Positions 47,810 to 59,751 are shown, counted from the stretch's first letter. The stretch is DNA of 64,000 nucleotides from Chaenocephalus aceratus (GCA_023974075.1 CM043800.1:35087459-35151458); one strand, 5' to 3'. Numbers and translations are program-made. The notes: a model not told the origin generated them from the letters alone.

Positions 47810-48665
47810 TGTGTGTGTGTGTGAGGTGTTCAGTAGTGAATGTGAGAGTATTTCAGTAGTGTGTGTGCAAGGCCAGATGTTTTAAGTAGTGTGTGTGCAA
47901 GGCCAGATGTTTTCAGTAGTGTGTGTGTGTGAGAGGTGTTCAGTAGTGAATCAGATGTTTTCAGTAGTGTGTGCACGAGGTTAGTTTGAATGTTGGCCTT
48001 CACGGCCCCTCATATAAATGATTTGTTTTAAATAAACTAGCAAAGATTACCCTTTTAACCTCAAATTACCACAAAAGAGTCAATAAGTAATATTAACCCA
48101 CTATTAAAGCACATTACCTTATAGAGGGCATTACAACCACAACAGGTTACCGAAACAAGTCATACTATCATCAATGACTATAATGGCTTACTAGGGGATA
48201 CTACAACAGGTGCCACATCAAAGGGATTTGGAGGTGGGACTAAGGTTTATGGGGGTCATAAATCACTCTCTTATCAGGTACTTAATCTCATTTTGAGCAA
48301 AACAGTGGTCTTTCAACTAATGTCAATGTTTGTAGTTGACAAGACTTCTCAGATAGCCCGTATCTATGCAGAGGTTAACTGGTAAAAGCTACAGCTTGTG
48401 TGTCTTATTTTGATGGAAATCTTATTGAGAGATTGTTTGGCAATATGTCTTTAAGGAAAAGCACAATACACTTTAGATAAGAATTGGACATATTCACCGT
48501 GAAGTCAGTGGATTGCAGAATAAGCCTTGAGTTTGGCATTTGGACTATTGACATGTCGTTTTTTTGGAAGCAGATATGACACGAGAGGCTGAAGCTAAGT
48601 ATAACCCAACACTGAAACAAGACATTTTACAATATACCTTAATTAACTAAATACAACAGTGTAAA
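47810..48665 (-). repeat. Segment A copy 3 plus its flank (inverted relative to 39-40.9 kb)
   Basis: 47810-48010 (cagtagtgtgtgtgcaaggccagatgtttt repeated) is the reverse complement of 40850-40925, expanded by a short tandem repeat. 48030-48665 is the reverse complement of about 39335-39880 plus parts of 40080-40150. Confidence 0.82.
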
Positions 48666-49206
48666 AGGGATATGCTTAAGCTTAATCAAACATATTTAAC
48701 TGGCCATTGTCCTCTCAGCCTGAAATGTCAATCACTTCAATAAATGGTAAAACAAAAAAGAAAAGTTTCTGGCTCAATTTCGGTTTAATTAGCTTGTAGC
48801 TTATTGCAGCTGTGCATGTTGCTAGCGGGTTGCTAGGCCACCTCACGAGCTGCGCCAACAATACTATGGAGGTCCGGGGGAATGCCCCCCCGGTAACAAC
48901 AAATTGAGAAATAACCCCTTAAATCATGACTGCTGGTGATGTTAGAGGGGGGGGGGGGGAAGGACAATTTGAGGCTTAAAAATATGAGAAGACTGATCAA
49001 TACCTCCATAATCTTCAGTGTGGTTAGCTATGAATCTTCCAAAACTTCGAAACATCTTGTCCTGGACATAGTTTCTACAGTATAAACTGTGCAACAGTAC
49101 AGTAGGCCCACACAAACTGCAGAACACCGGGGCTTTGGGAACACTCAAATGATTTAATTCCCATTTAACCTGTTAAGGGGCTTTTTTCCCCCGTTTTTTT
49201 TCTCAG
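48666..49206. other. No gene recognised
   Basis: Contains a (g)13 run at 48946-48959, easily mis-sequenced, and ggtccgggggaatgcccccccgg, a short hairpin. Confidence 0.4.
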
Positions 49207-49851
49207 GTATGGATGGGTATCGTTTGAAATGTATCGATTCCGATTCCGGTTCTGCTTATCGATTCCGGTTCTTATCGATTCCCCGTTTCGATTCCAAATT
49301 GGTAAAAGAAAGAGGTCAAACGTTTAGATTACAAAAATATCTTTATTCTCTTAAGCTTTAATTGACATTTTTAGAAATAAAAAATATACATGCAATACAA
49401 ATGTATTGCACAATAGCTGTGCTTTATTTTCACTGAGCTATGACTGTGGCAAGCTATTAACAGGCATTACACTGTGCCTTGTCTTTTTCTTTTTTAGTGT
49501 AGTGGAGCCTCACTTTAGAGCGTTTACCGCGATCCATCTTTGGTGTTATGAAGTGACTGAGCTCGTGAACTGTCTACGGGAGGGCAGGGGGAGCCTCGCT
49601 GCGGGGCAACTGTGGACCTCTGTCGCCTGTCAGCGTAACTTACATGATGCCGTTTAAAAGCGTACCGAGCCGGCAGTCAACGGCCCGCTGACTGCCGTTC
49701 TGTGATTCTCCAGAACACACAGATGGCCAGTCCGCCGTTACCCGTTTAGGAACCGTTAAGCACCGACATTGTGTATTTTGTATGGGTACCCGGTACCCGG
49801 CATTTTCTTATGGGTTCTCATCCAGAACCGAGTTTCGGTTCCCAACCCTAG
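49207..49851. mobile_element. Nonautonomous hAT-like element (atcgattccgattccggttc type)
   Basis: Left end atggatgggtatcg followed by repeated cgattccggttct; right end ccgagtttcggttcccaaccctag. The termini are imperfect inverted repeats, as in the abundant teleost hAT-type MITEs of this kind. No transposase is present. Confidence 0.65.
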
Positions 49852-50284
49852 TCTCAGGGCCAACACACTCTCACTCCATAATCGTCCAGGAGCGACGTTT
49901 GGTCAGTGTCCGTGGCGTGCAGTTGTGACGCTCCTAGGCTCCTTCAGCTTCATAAAGGGATGCAAATAGCTTTCAACTGATTGCAATGTATTCCCATCTG
50001 CGGCGGGATTTGACGCTCATGGAAGCACGGCATTCGTTTGTGTCGGCTGCCCTTAAAGGCAATGTGAGCGTCCATTCTCATTGGATAACGGAGAATTGTA
50101 CACCCGGAAGTAAGTATTCCTCTTACTGTCGATTGATTTTACAGTGATATCTGCACTACTCATCGACTAAAAAACACCAGATTATCCTTGTAAATTACAC
50201 AACATTGATTGGCTTAAATTGTGTGCAATGCTTTTGTATTTTTCCCCTTCGATTCGGAGAAAGAAATATTTTTTCGGAGTAAAG
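49852..50284. other. No gene recognised
   Basis: Moderately GC-rich; no assignable feature. Confidence 0.4.
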
Positions 50285-50640
50285 GATGGCAGAAGACACT
50301 ACACTACCCAGAATCCCCAGCTATCGTTTGGACTACACCATGTGCTCTGTTTGACAAACCCTGTGATAGTCCTCAAGCTCTGTGATTGGAGAGTGTGCTC
50401 CGAGGGTTACGCCGAGCCTCGAACAGCACTTGAAATGGGATGGAACCACGGCAGACTGTCCAAAACTGGATTTGAACGGGTCCACCGCGTCCCCCCCGCC
50501 CCCACCCCGTCCCCAAAACTACACATGCTGGCTATTCTGTTTCACAACATGTTCTCTATCTATGGCACGTCTCTACTGGGAGTTGTAGTTCTAAAAGACG
50601 TTTTCGTATTTCCCATAATAAGAAGTTGCCAGTATTAAAC
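50285..50640. repeat. Dispersed repeat segment shared with 9705-9960
   Basis: Shared landmarks ggcagaagacactacactaccc, aatccccagctatcgttt and aagttgccagtattaaac. Confidence 0.7.
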
Positions 50641-51044
50641 TGTGTACATCCCTGGAGGTTTAGGGGATAGGAAACACTCAAATTTAAAACATATAATTAA
50701 TAAATGGGTGAACATTGCTTGTGCCCATAATGGGCAGCATTAATATATATACACACATGCCAGCTAAGGTCAGAAGAGCTTTATTTAACAGCTGGTCTTA
50801 TGTTTGTGACCCCTCCTGTTGTTAATTGATAACATTACACTACATTACATTAATTGATAAGCCTGAAACATGCACTTGTCAAGGTTCAGAGGCACATTTT
50901 GAAAATATGGCAGTAGCCATCGATCAGCTTAAGATAAGATATACTTTATTGATCCCAAGTTGGAACATTTGCGTTACATCAGCATGTGTAACAGTTGTAA
51001 ATATGCAGTGGTGTTTATTTGTAAATCATTTAGTATAATCACAC

Positions 51045-51535
51045 ACATTCTGTGTTTTAAATTTAACAATTCTGTGTTCTTTATTTATTGATTGTTCAAT
51101 ACCTGACAAGGCCGGAGATGAAATATCTACATACATCTTATAAGAGTATAATACATTATGTATAATATCAGTTAAAATAAGTGCTTCAACATAGTTACAA
51201 TTGCTGGAGGTATGTACAAATATTGATAGATGTCTTGTAATGCACTATTGAGGAACCTGCGACCCAAGTTTTTCATTCAATGCATAACTACACCATAGTT
51301 GTGTAGGACTATATGATATGTCAATAAACCTTAGAAAATCTTGAAATGTTGAAAGGGATGTGCAAAATAGTCATTATATACAGTCTTTAATTAACTATTA
51401 GTAGAGAATAACGAGAAATGAATATACTTTATAGGGATCCTATTAATATCTAATAATAAAAATAATGAAATTCAATAACATGCTTTAACCACTAGGTGTC
51501 CCTTTATATCAGCTGTGCACCTTTATTTGTGCACC
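51045..51535. repeat. Dispersed repeat, uninterrupted relative of 18340-18813
   Basis: Shares modules with the repeat that hosts ERV copy 2. At the site corresponding to the ERV insertion it reads straight through (reverse complement gtgtgtgattatactaaatg). One internal module is inverted relative to the other copy. Confidence 0.75.
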
Positions 51536-52705
51536 CCCCTCTGTGTTCATAGGTGCAGCAGGGTGGGAGGGGGTAGTCTGAGGGGGGTGTGTGAGGAGGT
51601 TTGTGAGGGTTTAGGGCTCTGACGTAGGTGCAGCAGGGTGGGTCTTATCACCCCCTATTGAGCAGCATCCTTATTGAGGGCATTACAACCACAACAGGTG
51701 ACCGAAACAAGTCATATTATCATCATAGACTATAATGGCTTAATAGGGGGATAATACAACAGGTGTCACATCAAAGGAGCAATAGTCTTATCACCCCCTA
51801 TTGAGCAACATCCTTTATGAGGAGGGCAATAAAACAATAAACAGCTAAACAAGTCATACTATCATCATTGACTATAATGGTTTCATAGTTGACTATAATG
51901 ACCTAAGGACACTATAACAGGTTTCACATCAAAGGGGCAATAAAGTCTTATCACCCCACTATAGAGCAACTTCCTTTATGAGGGGGCAATAAAACAATAA
52001 ACAAACAAGTAATACCAGATAAGAGGGTCAAAGGTCAGAGATGTCAGAGTGACATGTGCCACATCAAAGGGATTTGGAGGCGGGACTAAGGTTTATGGGG
52101 GTCATAAATCACTCTCTTATCAGGTACTTAATCTAATTTTGACCAAAACAGTGGTCTTTCAACTAATGTCAATGTTTGTAGTTGACAAGACTTCTCAGAT
52201 TGCCCGTATCTATGCAGAGGTTAACTGGTAAAAGCTACAGTTTGTGTGTCTTATTTTGATGGAAATCTTATTGAGAGATTGTTTGGCAATGTGTGTTTAA
52301 GGAAAAGCACAATACACTTTAGATAAGAATTGGACCCAACACTGAAACAAGACATTTACAATACACCGTAATTAACTAAATAAAACACTGTAAAAGGGAT
52401 TAAGGTCTAAGGAGAGGAAGCCATGCACGCCCTTTATTGTCTATGTACTGTAAATGGGACCATAGATTACTAAAGGAACATCTTGCTGTACATTAAACAA
52501 GTGTTCTGAAACTACAAACTCATGAGGAAAATCTTTAAAACAAATTGAGATTATGAACATTTAATATACTTTTGTTAGCTTATCTTTTCAAAACCAAGGG
52601 TTGCCACTTCATTTGCCCTCAAATCTAATGCAATTTTGTGAAATGTTTCTGTTTATTGACATTAGCTGTTCTTGTTTGACTGTGGTTTATATTTGTTTTT
52701 GTTGG
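51536..52705 (-). repeat. Segment A copy 2 (inverted)
   Basis: Reverse complement of about 39000-40280: caccccctattgagcaacatcc, gggtgggtcttatcacc and, at its end, agcttatcttttcaaaaccaaggg...acattagctgttcttgtttgac. Part of the middle (matching 39395-39480) is deleted. It ends 100 bp before the 3' UTR of the trypsin pseudogene. Confidence 0.88.
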
Positions 52706-52799
52706 AAATGTCACCCCTGAATTGAAATCCAGTACGCATAAAACAGTACATCTACACTGGGAGCAGATAGACAATAAGAAACACACTGTTGCATCACAA

Positions 52800-53372
52800 A
52801 ATGTTCAATGTTTTATTGATTGAGCCTTGACATCTCACATCTCACATGTTGTTTTCTTTCTCCCTCGGCATCTCCTTGTGTCTCACTCTCAGCCTCTCTT
52901 CCGCTGCCTCTCTCTTCGACACTTCCCACCGCCGCCTCCTGTCTCCTTCAATTTCAATCTCGCTCTGATTTCCCCACTCCTGTAGTTCTGTGATGGGAGA
53001 TCAGAGCCTAAGAGTATGTGGAGAGAATATCGTTGATCCAGGGCATCAGAGAGCAGACTTTGGTGTAAACGCCTGGGTAGTTGGGTTGAGCGCAGCCCTG
53101 GCCCCAGGACACGACACCCTGCAGCTCTCTGTTACACACCAGAGTCACCCTGAGCAGGAGAGAGACATCACTTTATTCCCTCCACCTCATTCAATATAAC
53201 CTCATTGTATGTGCCGTTTAATTGTTTGAAAATACCTGACAAGCATCCTTGCCTCCCTCTAGGTATCCAGCGCACACCATGCGGTCAGTGATCAGGCCGG
53301 GGTAGGAGCCATCGCAGTCCTTGTGAGAAAAGATGGGGACTTCCACACACTGGAGGTAAAATGGGTTGAACA
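52800..53372 (-). pseudogene. Trypsin-family pseudogene, last two exons
   Basis: Exon 4 (53372-53236, 137 nt, acceptor ctgcag, donor gtattt) encodes LQCVEVPIFSHKDCDG, then MVCAGYLEGGKDACQ, with the conserved Cys residues and the specificity-pocket Asp (KDACQ). Exon 5 (53149-53008) starts GGTGACTCT as in GDSGGP, but about 11 nt that should encode the GGP part are missing and the frame shifts into an immediate TAA. The remainder still reads [18 protein letters not shown] when the shifted frame is followed, ending TYS-stop at 53010-53008. The 3' UTR continues to an AATAAA near 52812. Exons 1-3 (signal, His, Asp) are not found upstream. Trypsins are secreted digestive serine proteases; this copy lost its catalytic-Ser context. 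It lies head to head with the AFGP gene. Confidence 0.93.
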
Positions 53373-54238
53373 CTGCAGATAAGAGCGAGAAAAATGATTA
53401 GGAGGGACACAAAAAACACCCCAATTCAGCCTTATATCATGTGTTAAAATGCACCGATGTATTAGTGACTCCAGACTATCAGAAACATGCATTATTGATT
53501 GTACTGTATATAGCATCACTTTTTTCCAGCTTGATTTATCAAATTACATGTTTTCTGTAAATGTGTTTACCTTAAATGGCCAACATCACCATCTATTAGA
53601 TTTTAATTATTGCTATCATACTACAGTAACCATAACTAGCTAGGACCCGTTTGGCTTTGGATTTTGAATATATAGTCATTTCATGCAGTATGTAGCCATC
53701 AAGTGCATTGCCAACATTATACTGGCTTCACTCGCTTTTTAGGATGATTCCTAACTGAGGGAAAGGATCCAGCAGCCATTATAAAACCTTGGCGAATCCT
53801 TTTGAACGGTAGGGAAATGTGCTTTAATGTTTCCTCTCATCATAGGGTGAGCTACAATATTCTGTCCTTAAGCAAACTGTATACATCATGTTTGCTCTCA
53901 AATACATTCTTATTAGACAGTCTTAAGCATTAGATGATTGCTTACTGTTATCTCTTTTCCTCTTGGTACATGTTTTATTTCATAAAGGTTTTATAGGTTT
54001 TTGCGCCAGTAGCTATGGTGGTCTGTTGCATCCGAGGTAGATGAATTAACAGCAGTTAAGAAACTACTGTTATCAATACTCAATGGTTTATTCAACGCTT
54101 TGGTTATATTACGATTTAAAGCTATGGAAGGCCATGGGTGCAATATGTTATCAAGTTATTTTTCTTCATTTTTTATTTCATAAAGGTTTTATAATCTTTA
54201 GCGGCAGTAGCTAAGCATAGTGGTCTGCTGCAAGTGAG
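53373..54238. other. Non-coding between trypsin pseudogene and LTR-like block
   Basis: I searched the minus strand for trypsin exons 1-3 and saw none. A motif of about 70 bp (ttttatttcataaaggttttata...cagtagctatggtggtctg) occurs twice, near 53970-54040 and 54170-54235. Confidence 0.45.
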
Positions 54239-54775
54239 GTGGTCCACTTAAACTTAAACTTGGGGGTTCCAATGGGGGTCCTGCCAACACCATGTCCTGT
54301 CCCGCTGGCTCTGGTTCCTGTCCCCCCGGAAGGGCCTCATCGCGCCCTACGCCGCCTTCCTGCCTGTCCTCCGGAGCTGTTTGATTTTTTCCTGTCTAGA
54401 TCTGAATCTGGTTTCCTGTTTTATTACGAAAAGTGTTCACCCCCCATCTTGTCTGTTGCTTCCTGTCTCTATGTTCCATCCTGCTTGATTACCCGATAGT
54501 GTTCACCGTGTTCCCCTGCACTTTCTCATCCCTCCCCACCTGTGTCTTGTTCATGTGATTAGTCTTGTGTGCATTTCAGTTCTGTTTTTTCTGTCTGTCA
54601 TGGTGAGATTCTTAACGTTGTTGGAAGGGTTTATGTTCTGAGTGACTTTATGTTTTGCCTTGCCTAGTTTTGACTTTGTTTGCCTGGCCTAGTTCTGGAA
54701 ATAAAGGATTCCTGCTTTCAAACCTATTTTCTGCATTTGGGTCCTGCGTACCTTGCCCTCCAGCCGTAACACCTT
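54239..54775 (+). repeat. LTR-like block (degenerate gypsy-type LTR)
   Basis: T/C-rich sequence with acctgtgtcttgttcatgtgatt, ggaaataaaggattcctgc and a terminus tgcatttgggtcctgcgtaccttgccctccagccgtaaca. It resembles the tails of the gypsy LTR at 28031-28387 and of the block at 41630-42175. An 86-codon frame inside has no recognised motif. Confidence 0.5.
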
Positions 54776-54934
54776 GGTCCACATTTTAAATAAGGTGCAT
54801 AGATTACATAACCACGGTATGTTGTGCTACGATTGGGCCGAAGTGGGCAAACACAAAATGAGGAGTGTGATAAGAAAGTACATTTGGTTTGAAACTGAGT
54901 GCCAAGACTGTGAGGACACAGATTGGGTCAAGAG

Positions 54935-55016
54935 AAATAGGGGGGAGAGGAGAGGAGGAGGTGGGGGGGCGGTCAGGTGAGGGGGACGAGCACTGTGGGG
55001 CTGCTGGGATATAAAT
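54935..55016 (+). promoter_or_regulatory. AFGP promoter: purine/G-rich tract and TATA box
   Basis: A G-rich stretch (ggggggagaggagaggaggaggtggggggg) is followed by tataaat at 55010-55016, 50 bp before the ATG. Transcription would then start near 55040, leaving a short leader. This compact layout is typical of trypsinogen-type promoters. No tissue-specific element is assigned with confidence. Confidence 0.75.
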
Positions 55017-55065
55017 TTGAGCCGAGGTGTGTGTCCAGGAGTCTTCTGAACATTCACCTGACACC

Positions 55066-58000
55066 ATGAAACTCCTGGCTCTGCTGCTGCTGATCGGAGC
55101 TGCTGGTAAATACACAGTAATAGTGTTGATTTTGTCAGAAATTTTTGTATTTAGTCTTAGTCCTGTATCAAATGTCCTTGTTAGTTTTAGTCATATTTAG
55201 TCACCTTCATCCTGTCTTTATTTAGTCAAGTTTTAGTCGACTAAAAGTCTGAGCATTTTTGTCTTATTTTAGTCAAAGAAAACAGTAACTATTTTAGTCA
55301 AGATTTAGTCTACTAAAAGTCTGAGCATTTTAGTCTACTTTTTGTTAATGAAAACTGTTGACATTTGAGTATTTTTTAGTCATCAGATTATATAGAAAAC
55401 TTCAGTCAAACTAGTCTAGCCAAAACCAACAATTTGTCATTTTAGTCAAACTTATTTCCCAATAAGATTATATATTATCCTTATTTGATGAAAAACACAG
55501 GTTGAATGATTAAGAATGCAGCTTTGCAGAGATTATCTGGTCAGGTGTGTGGTGATTTTACCAGCTGTGTTAACAGACCACAATGCTTCCCTTCTGATAA
55601 AACAATGCATTCACTTTTTTTCTCCGCCTCATTGTAGCAAAAATGGGCCCAAAAATCGCCTCGTTTCTTTCTCCCAAGCAGTGGTGGCGTTAGACTTTTT
55701 CATTGTCAGTCATTTTGACGGACAGGATCGTAATATTTCCGTCATAATCCATTATTACCCGACGGGGCTGTACACAACTTGTCACTCACTCACGCTGACG
55801 GGGGTGAGGGCGGGGGGGGGAATATTAGACAGAATGATGTGATGATTTCCGCGCTACGGATGCTCCATGCATGCAGTGACATGTCATATCCAAGGATTAG
55901 AGACGGTTGGATGCTGCTGTTTTGCACATTGCAATACATTTATTTGTACTATGTTATTTATATATGATTATCTTTAGGCTCAGCAAAGATTTGATGTCAG
56001 CTGTTGCTGACTTTTTAGTTAATAGCCTACTGAAAAAGATCCCTGCTGGCTTTCTCTTTAAATACAATTTAAAAATGTTGATACAATAGCTGTCCTTTTT
56101 TTAAATGTCTATGCTAAAGTTTTTATAGGTGTTGCTATCTGCTTTGTGTAGCGTGGTTCTACAAGCAAGTCAGTGCATTCATTCGGTGATATCAGAGAGT
56201 TACAAGGGTCTGTAAATGCAGTGAAAACAATTGGCCACAGCAAATCATTTATATTAAAATGTAATTTTTACTTTTGAATACTTCATTACAAAGGATGTAT
56301 TGAATAATGTAATTGATATATGTGTACACATATAAATAATTTGTCAAAACAGTGCTGAATTTGATTAAATTATAAAAGGTATATGTGGTCAAATGAATAG
56401 CCGTTTGGGAGCCGAAAGAGAACGGCTGTTCTTGGCTCACTAAAAAGAGACGGAATTCCCATCACTACACACAACTGCTGACCAGCCGCAGCACCAGCAA
56501 TTGAACTGCTGGGAGAAAAACTGACAATCAGACTTAACGTTATCTTTGATAATATTTCGTCTCCTCCATTTTCGTCAACGAAAGTAAAGAGAGATTTTGG
56601 CAAAGTTTTTATTTAGTAAACTACATTTTCGATATTACATGATGATTTCGTTACAGTTATTGTTTACTGACGTCGGTGCCTTCTCGTCATCGTCTCGTCT
56701 TAGTCATGGAAAAAAAGGTTGTGGAAGAACATATTTCGTCATAGTTTTAGTCAACGCAATTAACACTATAATACACACATTCACAAAGATACACACACAA
56801 ACAGTAAACAGTATATAGAAAACATACTGTATTGTAAGATATTAAATAAAACATATGAATGGTTATGGTTGAGGATAACTTTAAAACAAAAATGTCTCTC
56901 TTTCTCTGTTTGTTTGTGTGTGTGTCTGTGTGAAACAGCTGTAACAGCTGCACCAGCTGCAACAGCTGCAACACCTGCAACAGCTGCAACACCTGCATTG
57001 ATTTTTGCTGCCACAGCTGCAACACCTGCAACAGCGGCAACACCTGCATTGATTTTTGTTGCAACACCTGCAACAGCAGCAACAGCGGCAACAGCTGCAA
57101 CAGCGGCAACAGCTGCAACAGCAGCAACCCCTGCATTTAATTTTGCTGCCACAGCTGCCACAGCTGCCACAGCTGCAACAGCGGCAACACCTGCATTAAT
57201 TTTCGCTGCAACAGCTGCAACACCTGCAACAGCAGCAACAGCTGCAACACCTGCATTGATTTTTGCTGCTACAGCAGCAACAGCGGCAACCCCTGCAACA
57301 CCTGCATTTAATTTTGCTGCCACAGCTGCAACACCTGCAACAGCGGCAACACCTGCATTGATTTTTGCTGCAACACCTGCAACAGCGGCAACAGCTGCAA
57401 CAGCGGCAACAGCTGCAACAGCGGCAACCCCTGCATTTAATTTTGCTGCCACAGCTGCCACAGCTGCAACAGCGGCAACACCTGCATTGATTTTTGCTGC
57501 AACAGCTGCAACACCTGCAACAGCAGCAACAGCTGCAACACCTGCATTGATTTTTGCTGCTACAGCTGCAACAGCGGCAACCCCTGCAACACCTGCATTT
57601 AATTTTGCTGCCACAGCTGCAACACCTGCAACAGCGGCAACCCCTGCAACCCCTGCATTGCATTTTGCTGCAACAGCAGCAACCCCTGCAACAGCGGCAA
57701 CACCTGCATTTATTTTTGCTGCAACAGCTGCAACACCTGCAACAGCGGCAACACCTGCATTGATTTTTGCCGCTACAGCGGCAACCCCTGCAACAGCTGC
57801 AACACCTGCATTGATTTTTGCTGCTACAGCGGCAACAGCGGCAACCCCTGCAACAGCTGCAACACCTGCATTGAATTTTGCTGCCACAGCTGCAACACCT
57901 GCAACAGCGGCAACACCTGCATTGATTTTTGTTGCAACACCTGCAACAGCGGCAACAGCGGCAACAGCTGCAACAGCGGCAACAGCTGCAACAGCAGCAA

Positions 58001-59751
58001 CCCCTGCATTTAATTTTGCTGCCACAGCTGCCACAGCTGCAACAGCGGCAACACCTGCATTAATTTTCGCTGCAACAGCTGCAACACCTGCAACAGCAGC
58101 AACAGCTGCAACACCTGCATTGATTTTTGCTGCTACAGCAGCAACAGCGGCAACCCCTGCAACACCTGCATTTAATTTTGCTGCCACAGCTGCAACACCT
58201 GCAACAGCGGCAACACCTGCATTGATTTTTGCTGCAACACCTGCAACAGCGGCAACAGCTGCAACAGCGGCAACAGCTGCAACAGCGGCAACCCCTGCAT
58301 TTAATTTTGCTGCCACAGCTGCCACAGCTGCAACAGCGGCAACACCTGCATTGATTTTTGCTGCAACAGCTGCAACACCTGCAACAGCAGCAACAGCTGC
58401 AACACCTGCATTGATTTTTGCTGCTACAGCTGCAACAGCGGCAACCCCTGCAACACCTGCATTTAATTTTGCTGCCACAGCTGCAACACCTGCAACAGCG
58501 GCAACCCCTGCAACCCCTGCATTGCATTTTGCTGCAACAGCAGCAACCCCTGCAACAGCGGCAACACCTGCATTTATTTTTGCTGCAACAGCTGCAACAC
58601 CTGCAACAGCGGCAACACCTGCATTGATTTTTGCCGCTACAGCGGCAACCCCTGCAACAGCTGCAACACCTGCATTGATTTTTGCTGCTACAGCGGCAAC
58701 AGCGGCAACCCCTGCAACAGCTGCAACACCTGCATTGAATTTTGCTGCCACAGCTGCAACACCTGCAACAGCGGCAACACCTGCATTGATTTTTGTTGCA
58801 ACACCTGCAACAGCGGCAACAGCGGCAACAGCTGCAACAGCGGCAACAGCTGCAACAGCAGCAACCCCTGCATTTAATTTTGCTGCCACAGCTGCCACAG
58901 CTGCAACAGCGGCAACACCTGCATTAATTTTCGCTGCAACAGCTGCAACACCTGCAACAGCAGCAACAGCTGCAACACCTGCATTGATTTTTGCTGCTAC
59001 AGCAGCAACAGCGGCAACCCCTGCAACACCTGCATTTAATTTTGCTGCCACAGCTGCAACACCTGCAACAGCGGCAACACCTGCATTGATTTTTGCTGCA
59101 ACACCTGCAACAGCGGCAACAGCTGCAACAGCGGCAACAGCTGCAACAGCGGCAACCCCTGCATTTAATTTTGCTGCCACAGCTGCCACAGCTGCAACAG
59201 CGGCAACACCTGCATTGATTTTTGCTGCAACAGCTGCAACACCTGCAACAGCAGCAACAGCTGCAACACCTGCATTGATTTTTGCTGCTACAGCTGCAAC
59301 AGCGGCAACCCCTGCAACACCTGCATTTAATTTTGCTGCCACAGCTGCAACACCTGCAACAGCGGCAACCCCTGCAACCCCTGCATTGCATTTTGCTGCA
59401 ACAGCAGCAACCCCTGCAACAGCGGCAACACCTGCATTTATTTTTGCTGCAACAGCTGCAACACCTGCAACAGCGGCAACACCTGCATTGATTTTTGCCG
59501 CTACAGCGGCAACCCCTGCAACAGCTGCAACACCTGCATTGATTTTTGCTGCTACAGCGGCAACAGCTGCAACCCCTGCAACAGCTGCAACACCTGCATT
59601 GAATTTTGCTGCCACAGCTGCAACACCTGCAACAGCGGCAACACCTGCATTGATTTTTGCAGCAACAGCTGCAACAGCGGCAACCCCTGCAACACCTGCA
59701 TTGCATTTTGCTGCAACAGCTCCCCTGCAACAGCTGCAACACCTGCATTGA
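55066..59751 (+). CDS. afgp: Antifreeze glycoprotein (AFGP) polyprotein precursor
   Basis: Exon 1 (55066-55105) encodes a trypsinogen-like signal start, MKLLALLLLIGAA, and ends in phase 1 at GTAAAT. Exon 2 begins at 56939 after tgtgaaacag and keeps the frame. It encodes [20 protein letters not shown] and then some 48 AFGP peptides such as [14 protein letters not shown], each followed by a spacer (LIF, FNF, LHF, FIF, LNF). The product is 950 residues. AFGPs are secreted, each Thr bears a disaccharide, and they bind ice crystals in body fluids. The polyprotein is cut at the spacers. The 14-residue form equals AFGP-8. A 4-nt deletion near 59721 shifts the frame and ends translation at 59751 with 10 aberrant residues; without it reading would continue to TGA at 59916. 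It probably still yields most peptides. Last-exon trypsin sequence follows, as in notothenioid AFGP genes derived from trypsinogen. Confidence 0.96.
55106..56938 (+). other. AFGP intron 1
   Basis: A 1,833-bp intron with GTAAAT donor and a gtgtgtctgtgtgaaacag acceptor. About 1.65 kb of it is a hAT element; the remainder (under 200 bp) would be the original, short trypsinogen-type intron. Confidence 0.9.
55116..56768 (-). mobile_element. Nonautonomous hAT element within AFGP intron 1
   Basis: Ends tagtgttgattttgtcag...tagtcttagtcctg and tcgtcatagttttagtcaacgcaattaacacta are inverted relative to each other, with many tagtc/gacta subterminal motifs. Possible 8-bp target duplication: aaatacac (55108-55115) and taatacac (56769-56776), 7 of 8 bases, although a few extra bases (agtaa) lie between the first and the terminus. 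Interior carries no transposase. Terminal motifs resemble those of the transposase-bearing hAT at 4583-6846. Confidence 0.85.
57058..59658 (+). repeat. Triplicated higher-order block in AFGP exon 2 (873 + 864 + 864 bp)
   Basis: The codon for Val in LIF-VATPA marks the block starts at 57058, 57931 and 58795. The third block ends at 59658. Each block encodes 15 peptides with the spacer order FNF, LIF, LIF, FNF, LIF, FNF, LIF, LIF, FNF, LHF, FIF, LIF, LIF, LNF, LIF. The first block is 9 nt longer (one extra gccacagct, AAT). Blocks differ otherwise by only a few bases. Confidence 0.95.

Noticed and set aside
56869..56938. N-terminal extension MRITLKQKCLSFSVCLCVC... upstream of AFGP exon 2
   Set aside because: It lies in the intron (pyrimidine tract and acceptor). 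The spliced signal exon at 55066 keeps the frame and matches the trypsinogen layout.
56781..59615. 944-codon open frame on the minus strand (Ala-Val-Ala and Lys-Ile-Asn-Ala-Gly repeats)
   Set aside because: It is the antisense of AFGP exon 2. The repeat lacks stop codons in several frames, and the minus strand has no promoter, signal exon or polyA support here.
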